Below, one piece after another: positions 48,001-57,646 of a DNA stretch of 64,000 bases. The notes beneath the pieces were generated by a model, which ran no database searches, was not told where the DNA came from, and saw nothing but the letters and a program-made list of their open reading frames with translations. The position numbers were made by a program, and so were the translations under genes. Origin of the DNA: Verpa conica (Eukaryota; Ascomycota; Pezizomycetes; Pezizales; Morchellaceae); NCBI GenBank assembly GCA_033030425.1, contig JAUFSD010000005.1:1415001-1479000 (forward strand), read 5' to 3'. Numbering within the stretch: position 1 is the stretch's first letter; each line of letters starts with the position of its first letter.

Positions 48001-50972
48001 CTCTCTCCCGAGTCGATTAGTAATATTTTACATAGACAAAAGTTATTAAGATATAGACCAGATCCGATATATGCAACTAAAGAGATATTTCTACACCTCA
48101 CCATCAGTATCTGACTCAACTAGCCAAGCTTCTAAGGATTTGTCCCTGACTACGAAATGGAATACGAAAGGCTGATTCTACAGAAGGTACATCCGAGATT
48201 AAGACAAGATCTTCACGGCTCGGCAAAGGCAGTTCTTTGAGATCTTCGAAACACTCATGTAAGGAAAAGATTGATCTTCATCTGCACAGAATGAAGGTCG
48301 CCGCCGGGAGGGAATTGGTTCTTCTAACGGGAATCCTGAAGAGCTTACGTATATGTATACTTGCTTTGTGCTGGTGAGGTGGTTCGAGAAGAGGTCCATT
48401 CAGTAACTTACCGTGTCCGTATTACTATGCGCTGCTGATCTTATAGAAAATCTCAGGTAATTGAGAGAGTACTGATGAGGGACCAAATACTCCGAGTTAC
48501 ACTAAACTCCCTGATCACCGCTGGCTCCCCCCCTAGGCTTCTTTTTTTTTCCTCTTAATATTTCTTTTTATTTTGTGATACAAATTTGACTTCCCCACGG
48601 AAGAAAAAAAAAAAGACCTCAATATTTTAAACTGAACTGTGGAGAGAGAATCTTGCGTGATACAATCAACGTGGACGGCACTGCACCATGCCGGGCACAA
48701 GATCCTCTATCCGGCCCAATGCTTTTCCTCTCGAGCCTGGAGACAGTTGTTGCCACTAGAGGTTGCTACGGTAGATATTAGAAATTAGTAGCCTCACGAC
48801 TATCTGACTCTGGGTACCCCTAAAGGCGTGACACCTGGGGGGGGGGTGAAGCGTGAGGCTCTCGAGCCATGGCGCCTACTTATAGTATCGGTATAAGCGC
48901 CATCTCTGCTGGTATTAAGGTTCGTGCTATGACCCAATTGATCTCCGGTGTTCCCCCGGTGGCGCAACATTAGCCAGAGTGTTTGATAAATGTCTGGCTC
49001 AACATTGGTTCAACCAAACCCACGAGCAATAGATCTTAACGTTGCCCACTTTCCCCCCCTTTGCTTTTTTTCCCTTCTTTCTTTCTTTCCTTTTTTGTCT
49101 CTTTCCCTAGAGCCCCGGTCTTGTTCCTTATTTGGTATTCCTTTTTGAAGCTATTTTGTCTCTCTTGCGTGATCGTTGGTTTATTCCAAACCGGGCTCAT
49201 TAACCGCTCTAGCCCATGGACCTTCCATTAAAAAAACGAAAGAAAGAGAGAGAGACGGTCTTTGACATCCCACTTTGTTCCCCACGAATCCGAGGGTGCG
49301 GATCATACGATTCTCGTTTTTTTGTTTTCATGCATGTTCCACGGGAGGCTGCGCGCGTTCTTCTAGGAAAAGCGTAACAATGAGAGAGGGAGGGCCTCCC
49401 CAATTATCCCAAATAGGAGCTTTTAGCGGCACCACCAGAACCTGGGAAAAAAAAAACCCTTCCCTCCTCCCATTCCATAATCGGATTGTATACCGGCTAG
49501 GCTCTACACTTCTGGATGATTACTCTTTTATCGTTTTCACACAATCGTGACTACCAGTTATTTTATTTTTTTTAGGGATGACCGGGCCAGTCAGCTAACC
49601 AGTGGCATCCCTAAAAGCAGTGACGTCGCTGCATTAAACGATTAGCGGGGGGGGGATGAGAGAGGGGGGCTCTTGTCTCAATTTCGAGATCTTACTGTGG
49701 GTCAGTCCCTGCGTGCGGCCACTGCAATGAAAGCTGTGCGGAATTAGCACTGCTCAGAGGGCTGGACACTGGAGCCGGAAGAAACTCTAAAGCTATCGTA
49801 CATCCGGATATGTGCTGCACGACGCGGCGGCGGCGGTGGTTGCTCCACGAGCAGCTGAGCAATCAAGGAACACGAGAGTAAATGAGCTCTTCTTGCCATG
49901 CCTTGGCTGCGAACGAAAAAAAATAAAAAAGCCTGGACGCATTTCTGGTGCTTTACTACGCAAGCGGCAAAACCTCTTCGTTATACGATAACTTAATCTA
50001 TGTACCCCAAGCAAGTGCAGCGCAGGGTATTGCACTAAACGACTATCGTGAAGTCACAGCAACAAGGTGAGACTGGGGAGAGAGAGAAAAAATAAAAATA
50101 AAATCATGATTGAAAAGAAAAAAAGAAACACACGACAAATGAAAAGGTGACGCCTGCATTCAAGGCCTGGTCTGGGGGGTTTGGAATTTCCTGGCTACTC
50201 TCGAAAGTGAGAGGTCACGCGCGCGGAAAAATTCCGAGTCGAAGGAGATCTCTCGTTTTTTTCTTCTTTTTCTTAGCAGTTTTTTTTTCTTCACACTCTC
50301 TTCATGATTTTCAATTATCCACGATAGTAGCCTCACTACTATTACATTACCGTGTTGTGTTCCCAGAATTGTCCCGGTTACTCCTGGGTTGGGTGTAATG
50401 TAATCTGCAATGCCGCAATAAGCTACATCCTGACAATAGTTTTGACCAGGCTGCTGTATGCTGCTTGCTGTAATGCCTGGGCAGTCAGTCTGTAATGCTG
50501 GTGTGCTGCTCATGCTGTTCACTGAGTGTCGCTCAGTGCTGCTCATGCTGTTTTGGTGCTCTGCTGCTGCTCTGCTCTGCTCTGCTGCTCTGCCCTACTC
50601 TGCTCTGCTCTACTTATTACGGTAGCAGTATACGGTACTATTGATATATCATATTCATCCCCACGAGGTTATATCCACCCCCTCAAAAAATAAAGTACAA
50701 TACATACAGCTCCCCTACTGCTCTCTTTACAATTACATCCTCATCCTTCCACACTCCAACAGACACACGGACGCACACAAACGCCTCCTCGTACACGACA
50801 CACACCCGAGAGACCCGCCAGTTCGTCACTTTTTCCCCTTTCTCTCTAATCACCCCAGACTTTGCCAGACCCAGAGCGTCCAACCTGAGACAGCCCGAGC
50901 TCCTTTCAGGCAATAACATAAAATAAGATTCCATAAAACACCCCCCCAAATACATTCGTGAAAAAGGTCACG
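42046..50972. other. Nearly 9-kb gene-free tract between two divergent genes
   Basis: The SREBP promoter and leader lie at the left; a 149-codon open frame (42383-42832, same strand) overlaps them but shows no domain. The serine-rich gene's long leader lies at the right. Nothing between supports a gene. Contents include four long G or C runs (47343-47352, 47993-48001, 48837-48846, 49647-49655), a telomere-like TAACCCTAACCC near 47865, pyrimidine tracts around 49.05-49.1 kb and 50.25-50.3 kb, and the CTGCT-rich repeat at 50.4-50.6 kb. Confidence 0.55.
50438..50613. repeat. CTGCT-rich degenerate repeat upstream of the Ser-rich gene
   Basis: Degenerate array of TGCTG/CTGCT/CTCTG units. It includes a 15-base direct repeat, GCTGCTCATGCTGTT (about 50505 and 50540), and a pure CTGCT/CTCTG stretch near 50560-50610. 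It ends about 360 bases before the start codon, so it lies in the promoter or leader. Confidence 0.7.
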
Positions 50973-51854
50973 ATGGCCGCTACGTCTCCCAGCATTCACC
51001 GGCCCGCTTCCTCTTGCTCTACCAATAGCAGCCACTCCCCGAAAACTCCCTTGTGCTCAAATACTCACCATATTCCCTCTCCCTCTGCCTCTTCCACTGC
51101 TCCAACATCGCAACATTCATACTTCCCTCTCCAGCTACCAATTAACTCAAGTACAAACCGTCGCCCGGGTTCAAGTACGCAGAGCTCCCACCCCGTCTCA
51201 CGTTCGTCCTCAACCGCCTCAACCACCTCGTCAGTTACTACAGCATCCCAAAGCTCCCAGTCCCACAGTAGCAGCAGCAACAGCAACCACCGGACCAAGC
51301 ACACCACCGCACCCGGTGCAACACAGCCACAGAAGCTCAACCAGTTTATTATGCTCCAGGAGCGCCCTGAATCATTCACCCTGACCTCGTCCCTCGCGCC
51401 ACCGTCCGTAATCCCAATGACCGCAGCCGGCATCTCCTCCGCCAAAACAACCTCCCGAAAGTCTCCCGCAGCTAGCTTGAAACTATCTATGCTCCCCTCA
51501 GCCATGGCTCCCATCATCCCCACAAGCAACTCTGGCAATTCAGCGCCTGTCTACACTTTCTCAAACCACCATCACCAAGCATACGCTCACTCTCTATCGG
51601 CGCAGCAGCAGCTACAGCTTCACCAGAAGGAAATCATCCACCAGGCTACCCGCGCCACCGGCATCCCCCAACACCTCCTCAGCACCGGTCCCATGTCACC
51701 GCGCCTGATACCGCTCGGGAGTCCCGGTCCGGTAACACCATTGACACTAGAGGATAATCCGGATGGGTTCTTTGCGGGAAGTCATGGGTTCGGTCATCAG
51801 CAATTGAGTCAACAATTGTCATTAGTTGCGTCAGGACAGCGCGGTGGACTATGA
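50973..51854 (+). CDS. Serine/proline-rich intrinsically disordered protein, 293 aa
   Basis: Single exon; the first ATG in the frame is at 50973 in a strong context (CACGATGGCC). The first 170 residues are Ser/Thr/Pro-rich and probably disordered. The C-terminal third looks constrained: QQQLQLHQKEIIHQATRATG, then GPMSPRLIPLGSPGPVTPLT and LEDNPDGFF. Repeated SP and TP sites suggest phosphorylation by proline-directed kinases (inference). There is no signal peptide, membrane helix or DNA-binding domain, so it may be a regulatory or adaptor protein. A long pyrimidine- and repeat-rich leader upstream suggests post-transcriptional control, but that is speculative. I recognise no family name. Confidence 0.7.
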   Translation: MAATSPSIHRPASSCSTNSSHSPKTPLCSNTHHIPSPSASSTAPTSQHSYFPLQLPINSSTNRRPGSSTQSSHPVSRSSSTASTTSSVTTASQSSQSHSSSSNSNHRTKHTTAPGATQPQKLNQFIMLQERPESFTLTSSLAPPSVIPMTAAGISSAKTTSRKSPAASLKLSMLPSAMAPIIPTSNSGNSAPVYTFSNHHHQAYAHSLSAQQQLQLHQKEIIHQATRATGIPQHLLSTGPMSPRLIPLGSPGPVTPLTLEDNPDGFFAGSHGFGHQQLSQQLSLVASGQRGGL

Positions 51855-52164
51855 TCGCTATGAGGAGCTCCTGAAAAAAACCAACCAACCAACCATACCT
51901 CGGAGGCTGGGACGGGAAGAAGAAGAAAAAAAAATTCTTGTGTTATTATTAAGTCTTGTTATTTATCTCTTTATTGGGAGGTCAGACTCATTACGAATTT
52001 CTTGTTATTCTGTTATTCATATTAGGAGTTTTTTAAGTTTTTTTTATAAGGGTCTCTTTGTTTTTTTTTTTCTTTCTACATTGCGCGGAGCTGATGGGAT
52101 GGGTATGGGTGGCGCGCGGAGATCAAGAGAAAAGAAAAAAAGAATTTTTCTTTCTTTCTTTCTA

Positions 52165-52187
52165 TTTTTTTTTTTTTTTTTTTTTTT
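52165..52187. repeat. Poly-T tract, 23 nt
   Basis: Uninterrupted run of 23 T preceded by a TTTC-rich stretch. Non-coding. Confidence 0.9.
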
Positions 52188-52267
52188 CATTTTTATTTTA
52201 CGATGGGAGGGAGTATTACCACTGCTACCTAATACTGGGGTGCACATGTTACGATATTATCTAAGAT

Positions 52268-52283
52268 GAGAGAGAGAGAGAGA
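52268..52283. repeat. GA microsatellite
   Basis: Uninterrupted GA dinucleotide run of about eight units. Confidence 0.9.
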
Positions 52284-52725
52284 AATAGTTATGAAAGAGA
52301 GGGACCGTATATTACCGGTTCCAATCAATTATCATGATCACAATTCCTATTTGCTCATCAATTCTGCGGGGTGCAGTAGTTCTCACCAAAATATTACAGT
52401 GCAAATAATTTGATATATCATCCTTCGGTAATTCATGTCGCATCTGGGCTTGTGTGCTTTCCATATCTTGAGGCTGGAGAAGGTGAGTGAAAGGGGGGGG
52501 GAGGATAATCGGTACATACTGATACTAGTTTAAAACGTACACCCTCTCTATCAGCAAGGGACACTGTGGGGGAAGGAACGTGCATTGCATCTCTCCCTCT
52601 CCCTTTCTCATGGTAACTAACGCACATGCAAATAATCAATTAACTGAGGGAGGGGGACACTTGGGCCGACGGGTTCGCGGCTGTTTGAGTTTGCGTTACC
52701 TTTTAACTTAGTTACTGTATAACTG

Positions 52726-53029
52726 TACTCATGTTGCCGTTTTGAAGTCGCGTTTCCTAATCAGGAAACTTTCCATTCCTAAGCCAAAAATTTCTAGACT
52801 TGTCTCAGCCAGGGGGTTTTTACATATGTGTAGCTAAAATATAATGGTATCTCACTGAAAATTGACACCCTAAAGGTCCTATGGGGCAGGGAAAGCTGTT
52901 GAAAGGGCGCCGAGAATATGCCAAGTGGAGGACCAGAGGCTGCCAAGAATACTTTCAACCAATAGTAGAGACATATCTAGTGGTGTTTGCCTGATTAGGA
53001 AACGCGACTTCAAAACGGCGACATGAGTA
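52726..53029. mobile_element. 304-bp TA-flanked inverted-repeat element (MITE)
   Basis: Arms at 52725-52765 and 52990-53030 are inverted copies over 41 bases with a single mismatch. The outer sequence is TACTCATGTTGCCGTTTTGA, continuing AGTCGCGTTTCCTAATCAGG. TA lies at both ends. The 224-base interior has no coding capacity. Size and TA ends match the element at 18505-18806, and both arms begin TACTC, but the rest of the arm sequence differs. They are probably two families of small Tc1/mariner-type non-autonomous elements. Confidence 0.78.
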
Positions 53030-55366
53030 CTTTGGGCTCTTATTACATGGATATGGGTACCATGTCTATGGTGAGAGTGCGTGGGTGTGTGTGATGATTT
53101 TCACCACCAGGGTCTATTTCGAGCGATGTGCGCATAACTTGGACCAGGTGTACGAGATGAGGTCGTGCGAGCACGATCTTGGACGATAAGTGGTCCGGAA
53201 AATCAGTTTTACGACTACTCCACAAGCTAAATAATATGTAGTGGGCGCATAAATGATGATCAAAGAGCACACTATAGTACTGGAGTTAAATAAGTTATGC
53301 AAAGAGAGAAGAAAAATAATAATAACCGGGCATATCCGCAGTTGTGAATAGTAATAATATAATGTCCGGGCCGAATCAGTGTTCACAAACTACACAACAC
53401 TACCGCGGAGGGCTGCGTGGTATTCATGTACATAAGCCGCTCAGGGAAAAGGAGTGACAATAGTACTAGCGACATAAGCCCGCGGGAGTAGCGCAAGCAG
53501 CGGACGCCGGGGCGGGCATGCCGAGTAATGACTGTACCGGCAATGATCGTACAGGTGCAAGGAAATTGTCATTTGTCCTTTTTCCCTCCTCGCTTCAGCG
53601 CAATTTGTAATACCTTCTCCTATTCGCCGAATAGAGAACAATTGAACAGCATAATACAAACATCCAAGTAGTCAGCCCTCTACGTTAGCGTCGCCTATTC
53701 ATGGAGTGTGCGGGGTTGGTTTGATTCGAGAAAGAAATAAAACTGCTCTAATATCTAGCTGCCTTGTCAATGGTCAATTCCAAACAAAGGCCTATTGTGC
53801 AGTCGTCATTCCTAACCCATTAAGATGTTTAATGACGCCCGCTCCCCCGTCCCGTTTGAAAACTCGAAACACAAACCGAAACCCCACTTTTTTTCTATCG
53901 GAGAAGAACTGCGTGAAGCCCGAACAGGGGGAGGAGACAGTGTTCTCTATCCTCCAGGATCCGAGAATAACGTATGAGGAATACGTAGGGAGCTACAAGC
54001 AAAGTTACCTGATCTGTCTCAAGCCGGAAAAGCTAATCGACGTCAGAGAGGGCTGGGATGCCTGTTCCTGCCCGCCGATCGTTGGTTTCCAGGGTTCCTG
54101 CCCAGCGTAACGTGTTCCGAAGATCTTCTGGGCCTTTGCCGTTGCCCGTTGCAGTATTAGTGGTTGGAGGGTGAAGTGAGTTTCGGAGGAGCTCCAGCTG
54201 AAAGGGAAGGAGGGGTTAGAAGCGAAGGACACTCTCTCGGTGGTACTTGTGGGATTGCTTTTTGGTTGTCGGTTTTATCTCAGATGGTCGAGCCATGGGT
54301 GGAAGAAAAGCATACCTGTGGGGGGGTATGTGCCCGAATGCTTCGAGAAAATTTTATTGAGGCTGGAACACGCGTAGACAAAGACGCAATTCTTACATGC
54401 TTTACCAGTGAGTAAGTACCAGTGACAAATGAAAAGATCTTCCGGGATTTGATTGTGGGAGGTACCGCAAATCTCGGCTACCGTATTTATGATATAATGA
54501 TATCATAACTATTGTCTCCGGGTAAGGGATCCCTTTTTTCTTTTCATTTTTTTTATTTTCCCTTTTCCTTTTCCGTTGTCTAGGGAGTGTGAGTGTATTA
54601 CTGGCTAGGTATTCCACACCGACACCGAGCTCACTGGGTTTTTTGCGAATTGCGGGGTACATGTCGATAGTGTTCTATGTCCTACGATAGTGGAACGTCA
54701 TTTTTCTTTTTCTTTTCTGTCCGTTTTGGGAGACCTCGTTTATCGTTTTTATTTCATTTTTCGAATTGTCTATCATGCATGGTCTTTCTTGCCGCCTTGT
54801 TTCGGCTTTCCTTTCTTTTCCCTTTTGTATGAATCCCCCGGATAATTTTTCTGCCTTTTCTTCCGCCGCGGTTGTCGTTGGAGGGTGCTAGCAAAAAAAA
54901 AAAAAAAAAAGCGACCGGGGGAACGAATAGAGAGTGATAATCTGATAACCTACCCTAGACCCCACTAGCTAGACCCTTGCATTCCTGTTGTACCCGCCAA
55001 AGTGATTGTGACGATGTAAAGGGTTTACACTTTCTATGCACAATCGAAGTGTTCGCCTAGCAGACTCTCGATTCCTGTTGGCCAGGCGGCGAGTCTGCTG
55101 CGCGCGCGGGCGAGACGCTTGGTGAGTTCACGATACTCGCTTGTGTTCTGGTTGGCTGGTTGGTCGGTTTACATTCATTCATTGAGGCCCGGGGGTGGGA
55201 AAGGGCGATGATTGGTGAATTGAATTATACCGGGCAACGTGGGGGAGGGGTTGTTTCGAGTGAAGTGACCCTTATCGACCGACGTCAATGGATGGAGGAT
55301 ATTTTATTTTATTTTTCCATCCATTCCTCGCCTAGGGTTATCTTTGCTACGGCTGGCTGCTACCTA
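53030..55366. other. Non-coding tract left of the TAF7 region
   Basis: No supportable gene. A 134-codon frame at 53706-54110 has no recognisable domain and is of a length expected by chance. Features: pyrimidine-rich tracts near 54.53 and 54.75 kb, 18 A at 54893-54910, and a hairpin GCAGACTC/GAGTCTGC near 55060-55100 in a locally GC-rich stretch. Confidence 0.55.
54893..54910. repeat. Poly-A tract, 18 nt
   Basis: Uninterrupted run of 18 A in intergenic DNA. Confidence 0.9.
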
Positions 55367-56080
55367 CTACCGGTGGTAGCGGGTACTACCGGTATCATCA
55401 CTACCATTGCCGCTTAGAAGATTGACTGCTCCCTTTGCCTTGCCTTGCCCTGCCCTGCGCTGCGTGGAGCGGTGAAGAGACGCTGCTCTGTGGGCAGAAG
55501 GGCTGGAGTGGAGTGGGTATTTCGTTCTGTATCGGAGGGGTTTTGCCGGAACGTCAGCTAGCATAACGACGTAACCGTACTGGACCTCAGCGATGGAGGT
55601 ACACTTCCAAGATTTGTTATGTGTTGGGAAATGGCCCGAAAGAGCCTCAGGAACCGCCCCTTTGGTCCCTCGAATAGGACACGGATGGACCGTGGTACAG
55701 TAACGGGTCCTCGTGATAGCTAATATTGCCACAGACAAGAGATTGAAAGCAGGAATTTGAGTATCGAGTGCCTCCCGTCCGACTCCAATACGCTGTGCTT
55801 CATTTCCCTGACGTATATACGAGGAGACGTGAAATTGCATGTTCTCTTTCCAGTGTCCTGCTGCGGCCCCGGCTCGCTTCTGCATGCCGAGTGAGGGAAC
55901 TTTCCAGCCATTACCTGTCTGAAACCGCCGTTTTTGCCTTAGGTATACACGCGTGAAGTCCACATTACTGGGGATCTCAGATACCATGTCTAGCACGCAC
56001 GATTCCCGCCGAATCTGCGATTCTAATATTTTTCTGGAATTCTGGTAGCGAAGTAAGGTCACGCTTCGTATGACGTCCAT
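55367..56080 (-). CDS. Possible orphan open frame divergent from TAF7 (237 aa)
   Basis: An unusually long open frame; the first ATG is at 56080 (MDVIRSVTLLRYQ) and the frame is open further upstream to 56143. No known domain is visible. Composition is basic, with many Arg, Ser and Thr. One weak hydrophobic stretch occurs (FNLLSVAILAI), and the C-terminus is low-complexity. It is transcribed away from TAF7, with about 270 bases between the two start codons, so a shared promoter is possible. Against it: no conserved-looking motif, no introns, and local GC richness, which lengthens chance frames. It could be an orphan gene or an accident. Confidence 0.28.
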   Translation of the reverse strand: MDVIRSVTLLRYQNSRKILESQIRRESCVLDMVSEIPSNVDFTRVYLRQKRRFQTGNGWKVPSLGMQKRAGAAAGHWKENMQFHVSSYIRQGNEAQRIGVGREALDTQIPAFNLLSVAILAITRTRYCTTVHPCPIRGTKGAVPEALSGHFPTHNKSWKCTSIAEVQYGYVVMLADVPAKPLRYRTKYPLHSSPSAHRAASLHRSTQRRAGQGKAKGAVNLLSGNGSDDTGSTRYHR

Positions 56081-56224
56081 TGAATACAAAAAGCAATTGA
56101 GAGCTGAAGGTTGACAGGCTGGGGTTGCCCTGCATAATTCCAACGGACTCCAGAGGTTTCATGGGGGGGTAAACAATAAGCACATCATGTACTTACTCTT
56201 ATTACTCTGACTCCATGCACAATA

Positions 56225-56236
56225 AGGGTTAGGGGC
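56225..56236. promoter_or_regulatory. Telobox-like AGGGTTAGGGG upstream of TAF7
   Basis: One and a half telomere-type repeats (AGGGTTAGGGG) 115 to 126 bases before the TAF7 start codon. TTAGGG-type boxes in fungal promoters are bound by Tbf1/Teb1-family proteins. The assignment is by motif and position only. Confidence 0.35.
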
Positions 56237-56350
56237 TATGGTGACTGATAGGCCGGGTAACCGTGTCACTTCCGACGACAGCTGTGGCTGATGAGGCTTC
56301 AATATCACAACAACAAAACAACACATCACCAACACCCCCGGCCCGCAAAT

Positions 56351-57646
56351 ATGGTCAAGCTCAAACTCAACACCTCTGCATCCACCCTCGCCGCCTCTGC
56401 AGCGGCTGAAAAAAAGGCCTCGAGTCCGAAAACAACTACTCCCAAGATTAAACTCAAAACTAGACCAACTCTCAAGCTCAAGTCGTCATCCTTCACTCAG
56501 CCTTCGGGCTCAGGTGCTATCGCATCACCTTCCGTACAAACGCCACTTCGAACACCAATTCTAAAGCTAAAAACACCTAAACAACCCGCTACGCGCAAAC
56601 GTCGCCATGAGCCTGGAAACGGCTATGACTCGGAGGCGTCCGACCGCGAGGATGATCCTGCAATAGAGGAGCAATTCATCCTCCGCATGCCTCCGGGTGA
56701 TGACTGCGAGTATGTCCGCGAAACAATTGAGAAAAAGGAATTGAACCCAAAAAGCGATATCTGGTTTAAATTCAAGGACTCCCGGCGCGCGGTTGTGTGT
56801 GTGAGGAAAAACCTATATTCCGCATTATTGGTTGACCTACCAAATATCATTGAGAGTAATAAAACACTTGATAAAAAGGCAATCTTTAAGACAGCCGATA
56901 TTTGCCAAATGCTATTGGTGAGCGAGAGGATAAAACATGAAGATGAAGTTTTCAACCTTCAGGTTCGGCCACAAGATATCACGTATCCGCATGGGTTGAC
57001 ACCACCTATGCATTTTGTCCGGAAGCGCCGGTTTAGGAAGCGAATTTCAAATCGGACCATTGAGGCTGTCGAGGCCGAGGTAGACCGCCTCTTACGAGAT
57101 GACGAGCGTGCCGAGAAATCCTCATTTACGCTCGTCGACGCAGCCGAGCTTGCGCGTGCAGAAGAGGGTCAAGATGGTGATGGCTACGATCTCCTTGGCG
57201 GGCAAGAATATGATGATGAACAGGATGCGGAGGGAGAGGTCGAGTACGATTTCGCGCCCGGTGAAGAAATGGATGATGATACCTTAGCGAACGATCTAGA
57301 GTCCGCATTAATGGATGATATGGGAGACCTTGACGATACGCCTATTCCTGGTGGTGGGGGTGTAGGTACTACCGGAGCAAGTGGGACACCGGCAGATGAA
57401 GAATCAGACGATGAGGACGAGGATGAGGATGAGGAAGCGGAGCTAGACGAGGACGCGGCAGAGGCCGCCCAGGAGCAGCAGAAACTGAGGGAAGAGATAC
57501 AGGACCTCCAAGAAGCGATCAAGGCGAAAGTTAAGGAGTTTGATAGTATCTCCAACGTCATGCTTAAGGCAAGGATCCGGGGAGTTATTGCTAGTCTGGA
57601 AGCCGAGCTGGAGCTCAAGTTGACGCAGATGGGTGGGGGACAATAA
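56351..57646 (+). CDS. TAF7: TFIID subunit Taf7
   Basis: Subunit of the general transcription factor TFIID that pairs with Taf1. One exon of 431 aa. The start at 56351 gives MVKLKLNTS; an in-frame ATG at 56291 would add 20 residues of low-complexity His/Pro. The basic lysine-rich N-terminus (1-90) precedes the TAF7 domain at about 105-260. This begins EEQFILRMPPGDDCEYVRE, runs through DIWFKFKDSRRAVVCVRKNL and YSALLVDLPNIIESNKTLD, and ends at PPMHFVRKRRFRKRI. A strongly acidic D/E-rich stretch follows (about 290-395), then a predicted coiled coil (EEIQDLQEAIKAKVKEFDSI). All of this is normal for fungal Taf7. Confidence 0.95.
   Translation: MVKLKLNTSASTLAASAAAEKKASSPKTTTPKIKLKTRPTLKLKSSSFTQPSGSGAIASPSVQTPLRTPILKLKTPKQPATRKRRHEPGNGYDSEASDREDDPAIEEQFILRMPPGDDCEYVRETIEKKELNPKSDIWFKFKDSRRAVVCVRKNLYSALLVDLPNIIESNKTLDKKAIFKTADICQMLLVSERIKHEDEVFNLQVRPQDITYPHGLTPPMHFVRKRRFRKRISNRTIEAVEAEVDRLLRDDERAEKSSFTLVDAAELARAEEGQDGDGYDLLGGQEYDDEQDAEGEVEYDFAPGEEMDDDTLANDLESALMDDMGDLDDTPIPGGGGVGTTGASGTPADEESDDEDEDEDEEAELDEDAAEAAQEQQKLREEIQDLQEAIKAKVKEFDSISNVMLKARIRGVIASLEAELELKLTQMGGGQ

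Larger units (their letters stand above)
51855..52725. other. 3' region of the Ser-rich gene
   Basis: Homopolymer-rich non-coding DNA: 23 T at 52165-52187, a GA microsatellite at 52268-52283, and nine G at 52493-52501. The neighbouring open frames are translations of these tracts and are not genes. Confidence 0.65.

Noticed and set aside
51065..51538. 157-aa minus-strand frame
   Set aside because: Antisense of the Ser/Pro-rich coding exon; composition explained by the opposite strand.
53706..54110. 134-aa plus-strand frame
   Set aside because: No motif and a length expected several times by chance in this window.
57184..57618. 144-aa minus-strand serine-rich frame
   Set aside because: Antisense shadow of the acidic stretch of TAF7.
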